64,000 nucleotides of DNA from Arthrobacter sp. MAHUQ-56 (GCF_019710585.1 NZ_JAIFZQ010000016.1:1-64000), one strand, 5' to 3'. Numbered from the stretch's first letter, positions 8,724-18,324 are shown. Numbers and translations: made by a program. The notes: generated by a model from the sequence alone, not told the origin.

Positions 8724-10052
8724 CTAGCGGACCAGGCAGGGCCGCTTGGGGTCGAACGACCAGCCGTCGATGTAGTACTGCATCCCGATGCTGTCGTCCC
8801 GCGCATCCAGGCCGTGTTCGAGGTACAGCTGGTGCGCCCTGTCCAGCGCTTCAGGGTCCAGTTCGATGCCCAGCCCGGGTGCGGCCGGGACCTCGATCGC
8901 GCCGCCCTTGATCTGCAGCGGGCTCTTCGTCAGGCCTTGGCCGTCCTGCCAGATCCAGTGCGTGTCCAGCGCGGTGATTTCGCCCGGGGCCGCGGCGCCG
9001 GTATGGGTGAACATGGCCAGCGAGATATCGAAGTGGTTGTTCGAGTGCGATCCCCAGGTCAGGCCGAATTCATTGCACAGCTGCGCCACCCGGACCGAGC
9101 CGTGCATGGTCCAGAAGTGCGGGTCGGCCAGCGGAATGTCGACGGCGTTGCTCCGGACGGCGTGCGACATTTCCCGCCAGTCGGTGGCGATCATATTGGT
9201 GGCGGTCTTCAGTCCGGTGGCGCGGCGGAACTCCGCCATGACCTCGCGGCCGGAGAACCGCCCTTCGGCGCCACAGGGGTCCTCGGCGTAGGCCACCACG
9301 CCCTGCATCCGCTTGCCCAGGCGGATGGCTTCCTCGAGGAGCCAGCCGCCGTTGGGATCAAGGGTGATGCGGGCGTCCGGGAAACGCTTGGCCAGGGCCG
9401 TGACCACGTCCACTTCGGCATCACCGGACAGCACACCGCCCTTGAGCTTGAAGTCGCTGAACCCGTAGCGTTCTTGGGCGGCTTCGGCGAGGGCGACGAC
9501 GGCTTCCGGAGTCATTGCCTCATGCCGGCGTAGCTGCTCCCAGCGGTCAGCCGGGTTGTCCTCCACGAGGTACGGCAGGTCCGTTCGTCCGTGGTCGCCG
9601 ACGAAGAACAAGTAGCCGAGCATGGGCACCGAGGTGCGCTGCTGGCCGTCGCCCAGCAATTCCGCCACGGGAACGCCGAGGAACTGCCCGTGCAGGTCCA
9701 GCAGGGCGGACTCGACGGCGGTGACCGCGTGGACCGTGGTGCGCAGGTCGAAGGTCTGCAGTCCGCGGCCGCCGGCGTCACGGTCGGCGAACTCGGCGGC
9801 GATCTCCCGCAGCAGCGAACGGTAGCGGGCCACCGGCTTGCCCTTGAGCAGTGCGCCGGCCTCTTCGATGGTGGTGCGGATCTTCTCGCCGCCGGGAACT
9901 TCACCGAGGCCGGTCCGGCCATCAGAGTCGGTGAGGATCACGATGTTGCGCGTGAAGAACGGGCCGTGTGCGCCGCTGAGGTTCATCAGCATGCTGTCGT
10001 ACCCGGCGACGGGCACCACCTCGATGCCGGCAATGGTGGGGCGGGTGCTCAT
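8724..10052 (-). CDS. gudD: Glucarate dehydratase
   Basis: This 442-residue enolase-superfamily enzyme dehydrates D-glucarate (often also L-idarate) to 5-dehydro-4-deoxy-D-glucarate. The sequence has the N-terminal capping domain, the KxK base in FKLKGG (~205), metal-ligand motifs DPNGGW (~235) and AEDPCG (~260), and the HSNNHFDIS segment with the second catalytic histidine (~339). Its ATG overlaps the stop of the aldehyde dehydrogenase gene (ATGA, 10049-10052), indicating coupled translation. Together with kdgD and the dehydrogenase it converts an aldarate to 2-oxoglutarate. Confidence 0.94.
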   Translation of the reverse strand: MSTRPTIAGIEVVPVAGYDSMLMNLSGAHGPFFTRNIVILTDSDGRTGLGEVPGGEKIRTTIEEAGALLKGKPVARYRSLLREIAAEFADRDAGGRGLQTFDLRTTVHAVTAVESALLDLHGQFLGVPVAELLGDGQQRTSVPMLGYLFFVGDHGRTDLPYLVEDNPADRWEQLRRHEAMTPEAVVALAEAAQERYGFSDFKLKGGVLSGDAEVDVVTALAKRFPDARITLDPNGGWLLEEAIRLGKRMQGVVAYAEDPCGAEGRFSGREVMAEFRRATGLKTATNMIATDWREMSHAVRSNAVDIPLADPHFWTMHGSVRVAQLCNEFGLTWGSHSNNHFDISLAMFTHTGAAAPGEITALDTHWIWQDGQGLTKSPLQIKGGAIEVPAAPGLGIELDPEALDRAHQLYLEHGLDARDDSIGMQYYIDGWSFDPKRPCLVR

Positions 10053-11653
10053 GCGCTGACTTCTGCTTTCTCTGCTGCGGGGACCACGTCGCCGTTGATA
10101 TGCCGGTTGAGGTGCCAGGGGTTGTCATCCTGCAGGGGTGCGGGGAGGAGCTCCTGGGGGAGGTTCTGGTACGCGACAGGCCTCAGGAACCGGTTGATGG
10201 CGAGGGTTCCGACCGAGGTGGTGCGGGAGTCGGAGGTTGCGGGGAAGGGCCCGCCGTGGACCATGGCGTGGCCGACTTCGACGCCGGTGGGCCAGCCGTT
10301 GACGATAATGCGGCCCACCTTCTGTTCCAGCACGGGGATCAGGGGCGCCGCCGTCGGGTAGTCCTCCTCCGCGAGGTGGAGGGACGCGGTGAGCTGGCCT
10401 TCGATCCCGGCGGCAGCCTGGAGCAGGTCGCCGGTGCTGGTGTAGCGGATCACCAGGGATGCTGCGCCGAAGATTTCCTCGTGCAGGACGTGGTTGGCGG
10501 TGAATTGTTCCACCTCGGTGCCGAAGATGGCAGGTGCGGGGGCGTTTTCCGTGGGGCCGGGCGTGCCCTGGCCGATCAGTTCGACGCCGGCTGCGGTGCT
10601 GAGCGCCTTGGTTCCGGCCTTCCAGGAGTTGACGATGCCCTCGGTGAGCATGGTTTGTCCGGGGCAGGCTGCGATGGCGCGTCCGACGGCGGCGGCAAGT
10701 TTGTCGCCTGCCTCGCCGGTGGGGGCGAAGAGCAGGCCGGGGGAGGTGCAGAGCTGGCCGGAGCTGCCGGTGACGGCTGTGACGTACTGCTGGGCCAGCG
10801 CGTCAATATCGCCTTTGAGGGCGCCTTCGAAGACGAAGACTGGGTTGAGGGAGGACATTTCGGCGTAGACCGGGATGGGCTCGGGACGTGCGGCGGCTGT
10901 GCGCATCAGGGCGATGCCGGCGGACTGGGACCCGGTGAACCCGACGGCCTTGATCGCGGGGTCGGCGACGAGGGCCTGGCCTATGCTGGAGCCGGGGCCA
11001 TAAATCAGGGAGAACACCCCGGGGTGCAGGCCGTGATCCCTGACGGCTTTGGTGATCGCCTGGCCGACGAGTTCGCTGGTGCCGGGGTGGGCGTTGTGTG
11101 CCTTGAATACTACGGGGCACCCCGCGGCGAGGGCAGAGGCGGTGTCGCCGCCCGCAGTCGAGAAAGCCAGGGGGAAGTTGCTGGCGCCAAACACGGCTAC
11201 GGGGCCCAGCGGGATCTGGCGCTGGCGGATGTCTGCACGGGGCAGCGGGGCGCGGTCCGGGAGGGCGGGGTCGATCCGGACTCCGCGGAAGTCGCCCTGC
11301 CGGACCACTGCCGCGAAGAGGCGCAGCTGGCCGGTGGTGCGGGCACGCTCACCGGTCAGCCGGCCTGCGGGGAGGCCGGTTTCCTGCCCGGCGCGGGTGA
11401 TCAGTTCGTCGCCGATGGCCTCGATGTTGTCAGCGACCGCTTCCAGGAAAGCTGCGTGGGTTTCCGGGTCAAGGGTGCTGAACGAAGCGAATGCTTCCGC
11501 GGCGGCGCGGGTCGCCGTTGTGAGCTGTTCCTCGGTGAGCAGCGTGTAGGCCGGTTCCAGGGGCCTGTTCGTAGCCGGGTTCAGGCCGAAGGTGGTCTTG
11601 CCTTCGCCGTCGACGGTCCGGCCGGCGATGAGTGAATGTCCGGTGAGGTTCAT
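10049..11653 (-). CDS. 2,5-dioxovalerate (alpha-ketoglutaric semialdehyde) dehydrogenase
   Basis: A 534-residue NAD(P)-dependent aldehyde dehydrogenase, longer than the common ~480-residue type, as usual for the ketoglutaric semialdehyde group. Visible are the cofactor motif [11 protein letters not shown], the glycine-rich GFTGSQSAG, the general base in VYAEMSS and the catalytic cysteine in [10 protein letters not shown]. In the pathway it oxidises 2,5-dioxopentanoate to 2-oxoglutarate. The start at 11653 has a strong AGGAGG. It follows kdgD by 42 bases and overlaps gudD. Confidence 0.92.
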   Translation of the reverse strand: MNLTGHSLIAGRTVDGEGKTTFGLNPATNRPLEPAYTLLTEEQLTTATRAAAEAFASFSTLDPETHAAFLEAVADNIEAIGDELITRAGQETGLPAGRLTGERARTTGQLRLFAAVVRQGDFRGVRIDPALPDRAPLPRADIRQRQIPLGPVAVFGASNFPLAFSTAGGDTASALAAGCPVVFKAHNAHPGTSELVGQAITKAVRDHGLHPGVFSLIYGPGSSIGQALVADPAIKAVGFTGSQSAGIALMRTAAARPEPIPVYAEMSSLNPVFVFEGALKGDIDALAQQYVTAVTGSSGQLCTSPGLLFAPTGEAGDKLAAAVGRAIAACPGQTMLTEGIVNSWKAGTKALSTAAGVELIGQGTPGPTENAPAPAIFGTEVEQFTANHVLHEEIFGAASLVIRYTSTGDLLQAAAGIEGQLTASLHLAEEDYPTAAPLIPVLEQKVGRIIVNGWPTGVEVGHAMVHGGPFPATSDSRTTSVGTLAINRFLRPVAYQNLPQELLPAPLQDDNPWHLNRHINGDVVPAAEKAEVSA

Positions 11654-11695
11654 TGGTTCCTCCTGTGCTTGGAGTGGAGCGGTCTGCGGTGACGG

Positions 11696-12610
11696 CTAGG
11701 AAACCGTGGCGATCAGGGCTTTGAGGTCCGCCAGATCCTGCGGGGCCATGTTCTGCAGCGGGGTGCGTACGGGCCCTGCGGAACGGCCGATCGCGTCGAG
11801 GCCGCCCTTAACGATGGACACAGCGTAGCCCTTCACGCGGTCGCGGATGTCAAGGTATGGGATGACGAAGTCATTGAGCTTCTTGTTCACGGCTGCGCGG
11901 TCGTTGTTGCGGACGTCCTGGTAGAAGTCCAGCGCGAACTGCGGGACAAAGTTGTACATGGCGCTGGAGTAGGTGCTCATGCCCAGCTGCAGCAGTGGCA
12001 GGGCGAAGGTCTCGGCGGTGGGCAGGCCGCCCAGGTAGAACAGCCGGTCGCCGAGCTTGGCGTAGACGCGGGCATCGTGTTCGAGGTCGCCCACACCGTC
12101 CTTGAAGCCGATCAGGTTTTCATGCCGGTCTGCCAAGGTGGCCACCGTGGTGTCTTTGTAGATGGCGTTGGCACGGTTGTAGATGATGACGCCCAGCTTG
12201 GTGGCGCGGCAGACGGCACTGACGTGCTCCACCAGTCCGTCCTGGTCGGCTTCGGTCAGGTAGGGCGGCAGCAGCAGGATGCCTTCGGCGCCCGCGGCTT
12301 CTGCTGCCTGCGCGTTCTCAATGGCCTGGGCGGTGGAGCCGCCGGCGGAGGCGAGGACGGGAACCCGGCTTCCCACTTCGTCAACGGCGGTGCGCACCAC
12401 GCGCTCGGACTCCGCAGGCGTCAGGGAGAAGCCTTCGCCCGTGCCGCCGGCTGCGAAGAGGCCGGCAACCGGGAAGCTCGCCTGCCACGCCAGGTGCTTG
12501 CGGTAGTTCTCCTCGTCGAACTGCAGATCGGCGGCGAAAGAGGTCACGGGGAAGGACAGCAAGCCTTCCTTGAGCGTGTCCGCGAGTTCCTGGGGTCTGT
12601 ACTTAGCCAC
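11696..12610 (-). CDS. kdgD: 5-dehydro-4-deoxyglucarate dehydratase
   Basis: This 304-residue DapA/NAL-family TIM-barrel lyase starts at GTG 12610 after GAAGGACC. It dehydrates and decarboxylates 5-dehydro-4-deoxyglucarate to 2,5-dioxopentanoate. Family features are the [12 protein letters not shown] loop (~52-63), the [10 protein letters not shown] segment and the Schiff-base lysine in [10 protein letters not shown] (~190). It is first in the four-gene aldarate operon. A LysR gene lies upstream on the same strand, and the shared promoter element at 12666-12720 lies between. Confidence 0.94.
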   Translation of the reverse strand: MAKYRPQELADTLKEGLLSFPVTSFAADLQFDEENYRKHLAWQASFPVAGLFAAGGTGEGFSLTPAESERVVRTAVDEVGSRVPVLASAGGSTAQAIENAQAAEAAGAEGILLLPPYLTEADQDGLVEHVSAVCRATKLGVIIYNRANAIYKDTTVATLADRHENLIGFKDGVGDLEHDARVYAKLGDRLFYLGGLPTAETFALPLLQLGMSTYSSAMYNFVPQFALDFYQDVRNNDRAAVNKKLNDFVIPYLDIRDRVKGYAVSIVKGGLDAIGRSAGPVRTPLQNMAPQDLADLKALIATVS

Positions 12611-12665
12611 GGTGTGGTCCTTCGATGTGTGCGCCGCGGGCGGCAGGGGCTGATGATTCCTTCCC

Positions 12666-12720
12666 AGAGTAGGAGCGCTTCTGATGCCTGTCTAAGTGCA
12701 TTTTTATATGTATTGATACC
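12666..12720 (-). promoter_or_regulatory. kdgD promoter with upstream LysR-type element
   Basis: Read on the minus strand, GGTATCAA (12713-12720), 16 variable bases and CTTAGACAGGCATC (12683-12696) form an element also found before tctC in the same orientation to its gene. A -35 TAGACA (12689-12694), a 17-base spacer and a -10 TACTCT (12666-12671) fit a sigma-70 type promoter for the kdgD operon. The upstream GTATCAA part is the likely activator contact. Binding by the neighbouring LysR protein is inferred. Confidence 0.7.
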
Positions 12721-12743
12721 TTCAGGGCATAGTCACCTCCTGG

Positions 12744-13628
12744 CTACTCCATGGCGAACTCCAGGTCCCGCAGGAGGCGGGTCAGGGCGGGGTTGGTGAT
12801 TCGCCGGTTCCAGAGGGCGTGGAGTTCTACCTGCTCGAGGTCGCCGCCCTCGAGCGGAAGGAACTCCACCCCGCGGATGCCCAGGAGGGTGGCCGAGTGG
12901 GGCACGAACGCCAGTCCGCGCTTGGCGGCAACGAGCGAGACCATGGTGAGGATCTGGCTGACGGTATGCACCACGTTGGCATGCCGGATGGGAAACATCC
13001 GAACCACCAGGTCGTAGAAATAGCGGGCCTGCGTGGGGGAGTGCATGATGAGGGGCTCATCCCGGAAGTCCTCCGGCATGATGTCCCGGCCCAGCGCTGA
13101 CAGGGGGTGGCCGTCCGGAACGGCCAGGACCATCGACTCCCGGTAAAGGAGATGGGAATCGAACGTCTCCCGGTCGAACGGGGGCCGCGCCAGTCCGAGG
13201 TCCAGTTCCCCCGTCAGCAGCCCGGCCAACTGGTCTCCGGTCACGAGTTCCTCCAGCTCGATGTCGACCTCCGGGATGATGCTGGAAAGTTCCTCCAGCA
13301 GCGGGCCCAGGATGCTGAAGCCGCTTGCCGCAGTAAAGCCGATGCGCAGCATGCCGGACCTCCCGGACGCGATGCGCCTGGCTGCAACCGGCGCGCGTTC
13401 GGCCAAGGCCATGAGCCGGCGCGCCTCGTCAAGGAATGCGTGCCCGGCCGAGGTCAGTTCCACTTTGCGGTTGTCCCGCTCCAGCAGTTCGGCGCCGACG
13501 ATCTTCTCCAGCTTCTGGATCTGCCGGCTCAGCGGGGGCTGGGTCATATTCAGCCGCTCGGCGGCCCTGCCGAAGTGCAGCTCCTCGGCGACGGCGATGA
13601 ACCCGGCCAATTGGTCAAAAGTAAACAT
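12744..13628 (-). CDS. LysR family regulator of the aldarate/tct genes
   Basis: A 294-residue LysR protein. The N-terminal winged helix-turn-helix is evident (HFGRAAERLNMTQPPLSRQI, ~18-37), followed by the linker helix and the two-lobed effector-binding domain (~90-294). The gene sits between two transcription units it probably controls: the kdgD operon downstream and divergent tctCBA. The same 38-base motif stands in front of both. The element before tctC also lies just upstream of this gene's own start, so autoregulation is likely. The inducer is presumably an aldarate or a pathway intermediate. Confidence 0.9.
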   Translation of the reverse strand: MFTFDQLAGFIAVAEELHFGRAAERLNMTQPPLSRQIQKLEKIVGAELLERDNRKVELTSAGHAFLDEARRLMALAERAPVAARRIASGRSGMLRIGFTAASGFSILGPLLEELSSIIPEVDIELEELVTGDQLAGLLTGELDLGLARPPFDRETFDSHLLYRESMVLAVPDGHPLSALGRDIMPEDFRDEPLIMHSPTQARYFYDLVVRMFPIRHANVVHTVSQILTMVSLVAAKRGLAFVPHSATLLGIRGVEFLPLEGGDLEQVELHALWNRRITNPALTRLLRDLEFAME

Positions 13629-13639
13629 GATGCCTTCCG

Positions 13640-13695
13640 GGTATCAAATGATGCAGATAAGGGCTTAGACAGGCATCATAGCGGCTCCCTACACT
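13640..13695 (+). promoter_or_regulatory. tctC promoter with upstream LysR-type element
   Basis: GGTATCAA (13640-13647), 16 variable bases, then CTTAGACAGGCATC (13664-13677) repeats the element in front of kdgD with identical spacing. A -35 TAGACA (13666-13671), 18-base spacer and -10 TACACT (13690-13695) follow. It begins 11 bases from the start codon of the divergent LysR gene, so a regulator bound here could govern both directions. Confidence 0.7.
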
Positions 13696-13769
13696 CGACA
13701 AAGCGAAGCGGGGTGACCCCTTCGCAGAAAGCTTCGGGCCCAACCGGCCCCACTGCCCTAGGAGTTCCA

Positions 13770-14780
13770 ATGATGCACTTCCCGTCCCGCCGAGCCGTCC
13801 TTGGAACGGCATCGGCCTTCACCCTGCTGGCGCTGACGGCCTGCGGCGGCAACGTTGCCGGCGGAGCGGCAGCTGGCAACTCGTCGAAGTATCCCTCGGG
13901 GCCAGTGACCCTCACGGTGGGCCAGGCGGCCGGCGGCAGCACGGACCTGATTGCACGGGCACTGGCAGACGGAGCGGCGAAGACCCTCGGCTCGCCCATG
14001 CCCGTGGTCAACAAGCCGGGAGCAAACGGCGCCCTGGCCACGAAGGAAGTCGCCGGCAAGCCGGCCGACGGCCAGGAGCTGGTCCTGCTCACCGCCTCAC
14101 TGGTGACCATCACGCCCCTGGCCGTCAGCAAGGATGAAGCCGTCAACCTTGACGACCTTGACATCATCACCGGCCTGTCCCAGGACGACTACGTGCTGGT
14201 GGCCAGCCAGGCTTCCGGCTTTAAGAGCTTCAAGGACGTCACCGGAGCCGGACGCAATGTCACTTTCGGCACTACCGGCGTGGGCACGGGCAGCCAGCTG
14301 GCCCAGACGGTCCTGTTCAAGCAGGCCAACGTGCAGGGCACCGACGTCCCGTTCGACAGCGGCAAGCCCGCACTGACCGCCGTCCTGGGCAACCAGGTGG
14401 AACTGGCCACCATCCAGCTGGGCGAGGCCATGGCCCAGATCCAGGCCGGAAAAGTGACGCCGCTGCTGGTCTTCTCCGAGGAACGCAACAGCTTCCTGCC
14501 GGATGTTCCCTCCGCCAAGGAGGCAGGCTATGACGTTCCCGTCGCCCAGTACCGTGCCGTAGCCGCCCCCAAGGGAACCCCCCAGGACGTCAAGGACAAG
14601 CTGGCAGCCGCCTTCAAGGACACCTTCAAGACCGATGCCTACCAGGAGTTCAACAAGAAGAACCTCCTGACTCCCAAGGAGATCTCCGGCGAGGAAGTGG
14701 CCACGCAGTGGAAGGACTACGCCGCGAAGTACAAGTCCCTGGTGGAGAAGTACGGCATCAGCCTCGGCGGGAACAAGTAA
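13770..14780 (+). CDS. tctC: Tripartite tricarboxylate transporter substrate-binding protein (TctC/Bug)
   Basis: A 336-residue periplasmic-type binding protein of the Bug/TctC family. The ATG at 13770 is chosen because AGGAG lies six bases upstream and a lipoprotein signal begins there (RRAVLGTASAFTLLALTAC, lipid-modified Cys ~25). The mature part shows the Bug signature region (VTLTVGQAAGGSTDLIARALA, NKPGANGALATKEVA). It delivers a carboxylate to the TctBA membrane complex. Because the promoter matches that of kdgD, the ligand may be an aldarate rather than citrate. It is first in the operon tctCBA-usp. Confidence 0.9.
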   Translation: MMHFPSRRAVLGTASAFTLLALTACGGNVAGGAAAGNSSKYPSGPVTLTVGQAAGGSTDLIARALADGAAKTLGSPMPVVNKPGANGALATKEVAGKPADGQELVLLTASLVTITPLAVSKDEAVNLDDLDIITGLSQDDYVLVASQASGFKSFKDVTGAGRNVTFGTTGVGTGSQLAQTVLFKQANVQGTDVPFDSGKPALTAVLGNQVELATIQLGEAMAQIQAGKVTPLLVFSEERNSFLPDVPSAKEAGYDVPVAQYRAVAAPKGTPQDVKDKLAAAFKDTFKTDAYQEFNKKNLLTPKEISGEEVATQWKDYAAKYKSLVEKYGISLGGNK

Positions 14781-14783
14781 TCC

Positions 14784-15371
14784 GTGGAGACGACTCCAGC
14801 AGTGGCCGGCGGGAAGGGCGGCAGCTCCGCCCTTCCTGCCGGCGGGGACGCACCATCCGGCTATAAGGAAGACCTGCCCGAAGCGCTGACGCCGGAAGAA
14901 CTCGCCGCACAGTGGGAGGAGGAAAAGCCTCCTGCCGCGGGGCCGCTCGCCAACGCGGCGTCCTCCTTGGTGGTGCTCGCCGTCGGAATCGGAGCCCTGG
15001 TGCTGTCCTTTGCCATGGGCCTTGGCACCCCGGAGAAGCCGCAACCCGGGTTGTGGCCCTTCCTGACCAGCTGCGTGATGGTGGCGCTGGCGCTCTTCCA
15101 GCTGGTGTGGGGAAGGCACAACCGGGACGCGGAGAAATTCACCCGGATGTCCTTCGCCCCGCTGACCGGCCTGGTCACGCTGGCCGCGATGGTAGCCCTG
15201 ATGCCCCTCATCGGCTTCGAGATCCCTTCCCTCATCCTGTGCATCATCTGGATGAAGTTCCTGGGCAGCGAAACCTGGCGCTCCACCCTCCTGGTCAGTG
15301 CCATCGTGGTCGCGGCGTTCTACGGGATCTTCGTCCTGGCGCTCGGCACCTCCATTCCCCACCTTTTCTAG
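14784..15371 (+). CDS. tctB: Tripartite tricarboxylate transporter small membrane subunit TctB
   Basis: This 195-residue protein starts at GTG, three bases after tctC. About 55 polar residues precede four hydrophobic helices (SSLVVLAVGIGALVLSFAMG, FLTSCVMVALALFQLVW, LVTLAAMVALMPLIGF, TLLVSAIVVAAFYGIFVLAL). This is the TctB layout; TctB is the poorly conserved small subunit that pairs with TctA. Position between tctC and tctA supports the call more than sequence does. The polar N-terminal extension is longer than I would expect. Confidence 0.88.
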   Translation: METTPAVAGGKGGSSALPAGGDAPSGYKEDLPEALTPEELAAQWEEEKPPAAGPLANAASSLVVLAVGIGALVLSFAMGLGTPEKPQPGLWPFLTSCVMVALALFQLVWGRHNRDAEKFTRMSFAPLTGLVTLAAMVALMPLIGFEIPSLILCIIWMKFLGSETWRSTLLVSAIVVAAFYGIFVLALGTSIPHLF

Positions 15372-15380
15372 GAGACCACC

Positions 15381-16928
15381 GTGGATTTCCTCAATCCCGT
15401 CCTCAACGGTTTCTCGGTCGTCCTGGAACCGATGAACCTGCTTTACTGCCTCATCGGTGTGGTGATCGGCATGCTGATCGGCGTGCTGCCCGGACTGGGG
15501 CCGGCAGCCACTATCGCCATCCTGCTCCCGCTGACCTACAGCGTGGAACCTGTCACGGCCATCATCATGCTGGCCGGCATCTTCTACGGTGCCCAGTACG
15601 GCGGCACCATCACCTCCGTCCTGCTGCGGCTTCCCGGTGAGGCGTCATCGGTGGTTACGGTGTTCGACGGTTACCAGATGGCCAGGCAGGGCAAGGCCGG
15701 CACCGCGCTCGGCCTGGCCGCCATCGGCTCCTTCATCGGCGGGACCGCCGCCATCATCGGCCTGACCTTCCTGGCTCCGGTCGTGGCCGGGTTCGCCCTC
15801 GACTTCGGGCCCGCGGAGTACTCCGCGCTGGCCTTGCTGGGCATCCTGCTGGTGGCCACCATCAGCGGCGGTTCCAAGGCCAAGGCCCTGATCGCGGCCG
15901 CCGTCGGACTCCTGCTCGCCACCGTGGGCCGGGACGTCTTCACCGGCGAAAGCCGCTTCACCTTCGGCAGCCTCCAGCTGGCCGACGGCATCGACTTCGT
16001 GCCGATTGCCATGGGCCTCTTTGGCCTGGGGGAGATCCTCTACAACCTTGAGGAGCGGCACCGGGCCGCCAAGGCGCCATCGAAGGTCTCCAACGTCTGG
16101 CCCTCAAAGTCGGACCTGAAGTACGCCTCCGGTGCCATCAGCCGCGGCTCGGTCCTGGGCTTCTTCCTCGGCATCCTGCCCGGCGGCGGTGCCACCATCG
16201 CCTCCATGGCCTCCTACGCTATGGAAAAGAAGCGGGCCAAACAGCCTGAACGCTTCGGCAAGGGCGCGCCCGAAGGCGTCGCTGGCCCGGAAACAGCGAA
16301 TAATGCGGCAGCGACGTCCTCGTTCATCCCGCTGCTGACCCTCGGCATCCCTGCCAACGCCACCATGGCGCTGATGTTCGGCGCGCTGCTGATCCAGGGC
16401 GTCACGCCCGGCCCGCAGCTGGTGGAGCAGAACCCGGACCTTTTCTGGGGCGTGGTGAACTCCATGTACATAGGCAACATCCTGTTGCTGATCATGAGCC
16501 TGCCCCTGGTGGGGATCTTCGTACGGATCCTTCGTGTCCGCGCGGCCATCCTGGCCCCTATCACAGCCCTGATCACGCTGCTGGGTGCCTACACCATCAA
16601 CAACAGCATGTTCGACGTGACCCTCGTGGTGTTCTTCGGCGTGCTGGGCTACCTGATGAAGAAGTTCGGCTTCGAGCCGGGCCCCCTGGTCCTGGCCTTC
16701 GTCCTGGGCGAGCTGCTGGAAAGCTCGCTGCGGCGCTCGCTGCTGGTCTTCGGCGGCGACCCCACCGGTTTCTTTACCCGGCCCATCTCGGCAACCCTGC
16801 TGCTGGTCTTCCTCCTGGTGGCCGTGCTGCCGGGCGTTCGCAGCATGATCACCAAGCGTAAAGGCACGACGGCGGCAGCCGAGTCCGCCGGGAACGGCAC
16901 CAACCAGAACATCAAGGAGAAGGTATGA
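15381..16928 (+). CDS. tctA: Tripartite tricarboxylate transporter large permease TctA
   Basis: A 515-residue integral membrane protein with about 12 helices, the usual size for TctA. Typical stretches are GVVIGMLIGVLPGLGPAATI near the N-terminus, YGGTITSVLLRLPGEASS, GFFLGILPGGGATIASMASY and GVTPGPQLVEQNPDLFWGVV. It forms the channel of a solute:cation symporter fed by TctC. It starts at GTG 15381, nine bases after tctB, and overlaps the stress-protein gene by four bases (ATGA). Confidence 0.93.
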   Translation: MDFLNPVLNGFSVVLEPMNLLYCLIGVVIGMLIGVLPGLGPAATIAILLPLTYSVEPVTAIIMLAGIFYGAQYGGTITSVLLRLPGEASSVVTVFDGYQMARQGKAGTALGLAAIGSFIGGTAAIIGLTFLAPVVAGFALDFGPAEYSALALLGILLVATISGGSKAKALIAAAVGLLLATVGRDVFTGESRFTFGSLQLADGIDFVPIAMGLFGLGEILYNLEERHRAAKAPSKVSNVWPSKSDLKYASGAISRGSVLGFFLGILPGGGATIASMASYAMEKKRAKQPERFGKGAPEGVAGPETANNAAATSSFIPLLTLGIPANATMALMFGALLIQGVTPGPQLVEQNPDLFWGVVNSMYIGNILLLIMSLPLVGIFVRILRVRAAILAPITALITLLGAYTINNSMFDVTLVVFFGVLGYLMKKFGFEPGPLVLAFVLGELLESSLRRSLLVFGGDPTGFFTRPISATLLLVFLLVAVLPGVRSMITKRKGTTAAAESAGNGTNQNIKEKV

Positions 16929-17329
16929 GCATCATTGTCGGGTTCGTTCCCACTCCGGCCGGTGAGGCAGCCCTTGCCGCCGGCATCGCCGAGGCGCAGC
17001 TCCGGCAGAAGGACCTCTATATCGTGAACTCGGCCCGGCAGGGTGCGCTCGTGGACAAGTCCGTGGCCCCGGAGGAGGTCCTTGCGCGGGCCGCGAAAAA
17101 GGCCACTGACGCCGGCGTCAACGCCACCGTGATCCAGCCGCCCTACGAGCACGACCTTGCTGACGAGTTCCTGGACGTGGCCCGGGAGGTGGACGCTTCC
17201 CTGATCGTTATCGGCCTCCGGCACCGCACTCAGGTGGGCAAGTTCATCCTTGGCAGCCACGCCCAGCAGATCCTGATGCAGGCGGACCGGCCGGTGCTCG
17301 CTGTCAAAGCCAACGGCAACAAATCCTGA
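16925..17329 (+). CDS. Universal stress protein (UspA family)
   Basis: A single UspA domain of 134 residues. The nucleotide-binding signature G-x2-G-x9-G-S is recognisable near the C-terminus (VIGLRHRTQVGKFILGSHAQQIL, ~98-120), followed by the typical last strand RPVLAVKA. Its start overlaps tctA (ATGA), so it belongs to the transporter operon. UspA proteins are often encoded with membrane transporters; whether this one modulates the Tct system is not known. Confidence 0.87.
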   Translation: MSIIVGFVPTPAGEAALAAGIAEAQLRQKDLYIVNSARQGALVDKSVAPEEVLARAAKKATDAGVNATVIQPPYEHDLADEFLDVAREVDASLIVIGLRHRTQVGKFILGSHAQQILMQADRPVLAVKANGNKS

Positions 17330-17351
17330 GCCTGGCTCTGCCGTTGCGAGG

Positions 17352-17378
17352 GCCGGTGATCCCGTGGGGGTCACCGGC
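17352..17378. terminator. Hairpin between converging usp and Nudix genes
   Basis: GCCGGTGA (17352-17359) pairs with TCACCGGC (17371-17378) around an 11-base loop, followed by TCTTTG. It lies between the convergent stop codons, where a bidirectional terminator is expected. Confidence 0.6.
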
Positions 17379-17385
17379 TCTTTGC

Positions 17386-17874
17386 TCACTCGGCCCGCAA
17401 GTGGTCCGCCAGTGCATCGAGGATGGGAAGCTGGCCCTTGACCAGTTTGAGCCGGGCTTCCAGCAGCGGGAACCAGCGGGCATCATCGATCTCGGGGAAG
17501 TCCTGGATCCGGCCGGACCCCCTGGGCCACTCGAGGGGAAACGTGTTGCTGTTGATGCTGGCCGGCTGGAAATCAGCCTCCGCGGCAAAGACGGTGATGT
17601 GTTTTCCTGATGGTTGCCGGAAGCCGCCAAGCTGCCGGTATTCGACGTCGGGGGCCGCAGTGCCCATCTCCTCGGCAAATTCACGCAGCGCCGCGGCCAA
17701 TGGGTCCTCGCCGTCGGCATACTCACCCTTGGGAAGGGACCACGCGTGCGCGTCCTTGCGCGCCCAGAACGGTCCGCCCATGTGCGCGATCCAGACCTGC
17801 AGGCCGTCCTCTGCCCCTGCCGGGCCGGCAGGGACCCGCCGGTACAGCAGCACCCCTGCGCTTCGAACGGGCAT
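17386..17874 (-). CDS. Nudix hydrolase family protein
   Basis: This 162-residue protein is one Nudix domain. The Nudix box is complete: GEYADGEDPLAAALREFAEEMGT (~50-72) with the REFxEE core that binds the catalytic metal. The preceding WSLPKGE and a later FPEIDDARWFPLLEAR fit the subgroup whose members hydrolyse diadenosine polyphosphates or NTPs. The substrate cannot be chosen from sequence. It is a single gene between two convergent or divergent plus-strand genes. Confidence 0.88.
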   Translation of the reverse strand: MPVRSAGVLLYRRVPAGPAGAEDGLQVWIAHMGGPFWARKDAHAWSLPKGEYADGEDPLAAALREFAEEMGTAAPDVEYRQLGGFRQPSGKHITVFAAEADFQPASINSNTFPLEWPRGSGRIQDFPEIDDARWFPLLEARLKLVKGQLPILDALADHLRAE

Positions 17875-18015
17875 CGGTCCTCCTTACGGTCACTGTTGAA
17901 CTGCAATCGCCGTCTGCCGTTTACGTGGAGTTCACGGGACTGCTTTAGGTTATTCCTTCAGGCACTCTGCCTGGCATCCTGCCCGGCACTCTGCTCGAAG
18001 GGAATGGGACCCGTC

Positions 18016-18258
18016 ATGGCCAATATTGCTGATGTTTTGGCACGGCTTACGCCGGAGGAACGTGATGAGCTGCGCGGTCTTGGCCCCCAGGGCCACCTGC
18101 CGCGCCACCTGGTTGACGCCCTCGACCGGGCCGCAGGCGGTTCGGGTTCGGGCCGCGGCTACTACGTGCCAAATGGCAACGTCAACGCCACCGGGGGACC
18201 GCTGCTGGTGCTGCGCAGCGACGTCGCCGGCTGGCTGATGGGCGGCGACGCTTCCTGA
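18016..18258 (+). CDS. Small hypothetical protein
   Basis: An unrecognised 80-residue protein starting at ATG 18016 with GAAGGGA upstream. The first 40 residues look helical and charged (IADVLARLTPEERDELRGLG), followed by a glycine-rich turn (AAGGSGSGRGYY) and a short hydrophobic end (LLVLRSDVAGWLMGG). It has no signal peptide or clear membrane helix. Codon use is like its neighbours, which supports it being real. Confidence 0.6.
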   Translation: MANIADVLARLTPEERDELRGLGPQGHLPRHLVDALDRAAGGSGSGRGYYVPNGNVNATGGPLLVLRSDVAGWLMGGDAS

Positions 18259-18286
18259 CGCCGGCCCAAGCCTCGCCAGCCGAAGC

Positions 18287-18324
18287 CACGGTCCGATCCG
18301 ATCAGCACGGTCCTATCCGATCAG
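18287..18324. repeat. 19-bp tandem duplication across the radA stop codon
   Basis: CACGGTCCGATCCGATCAG (18287-18305) is followed directly by CACGGTCCTATCCGATCAG (18306-18324), differing at one base. The second copy contains the last codons and the TAG of radA on the minus strand; the first is a downstream echo of it. The one difference is what makes (or unmakes) the stop. Confidence 0.8.

Noticed and set aside
13107..13769. Upstream extension of the tctC frame
   Set aside because: It runs antisense through the LysR gene. The ATG at 13770 has a good ribosome-binding site and a lipoprotein signal.
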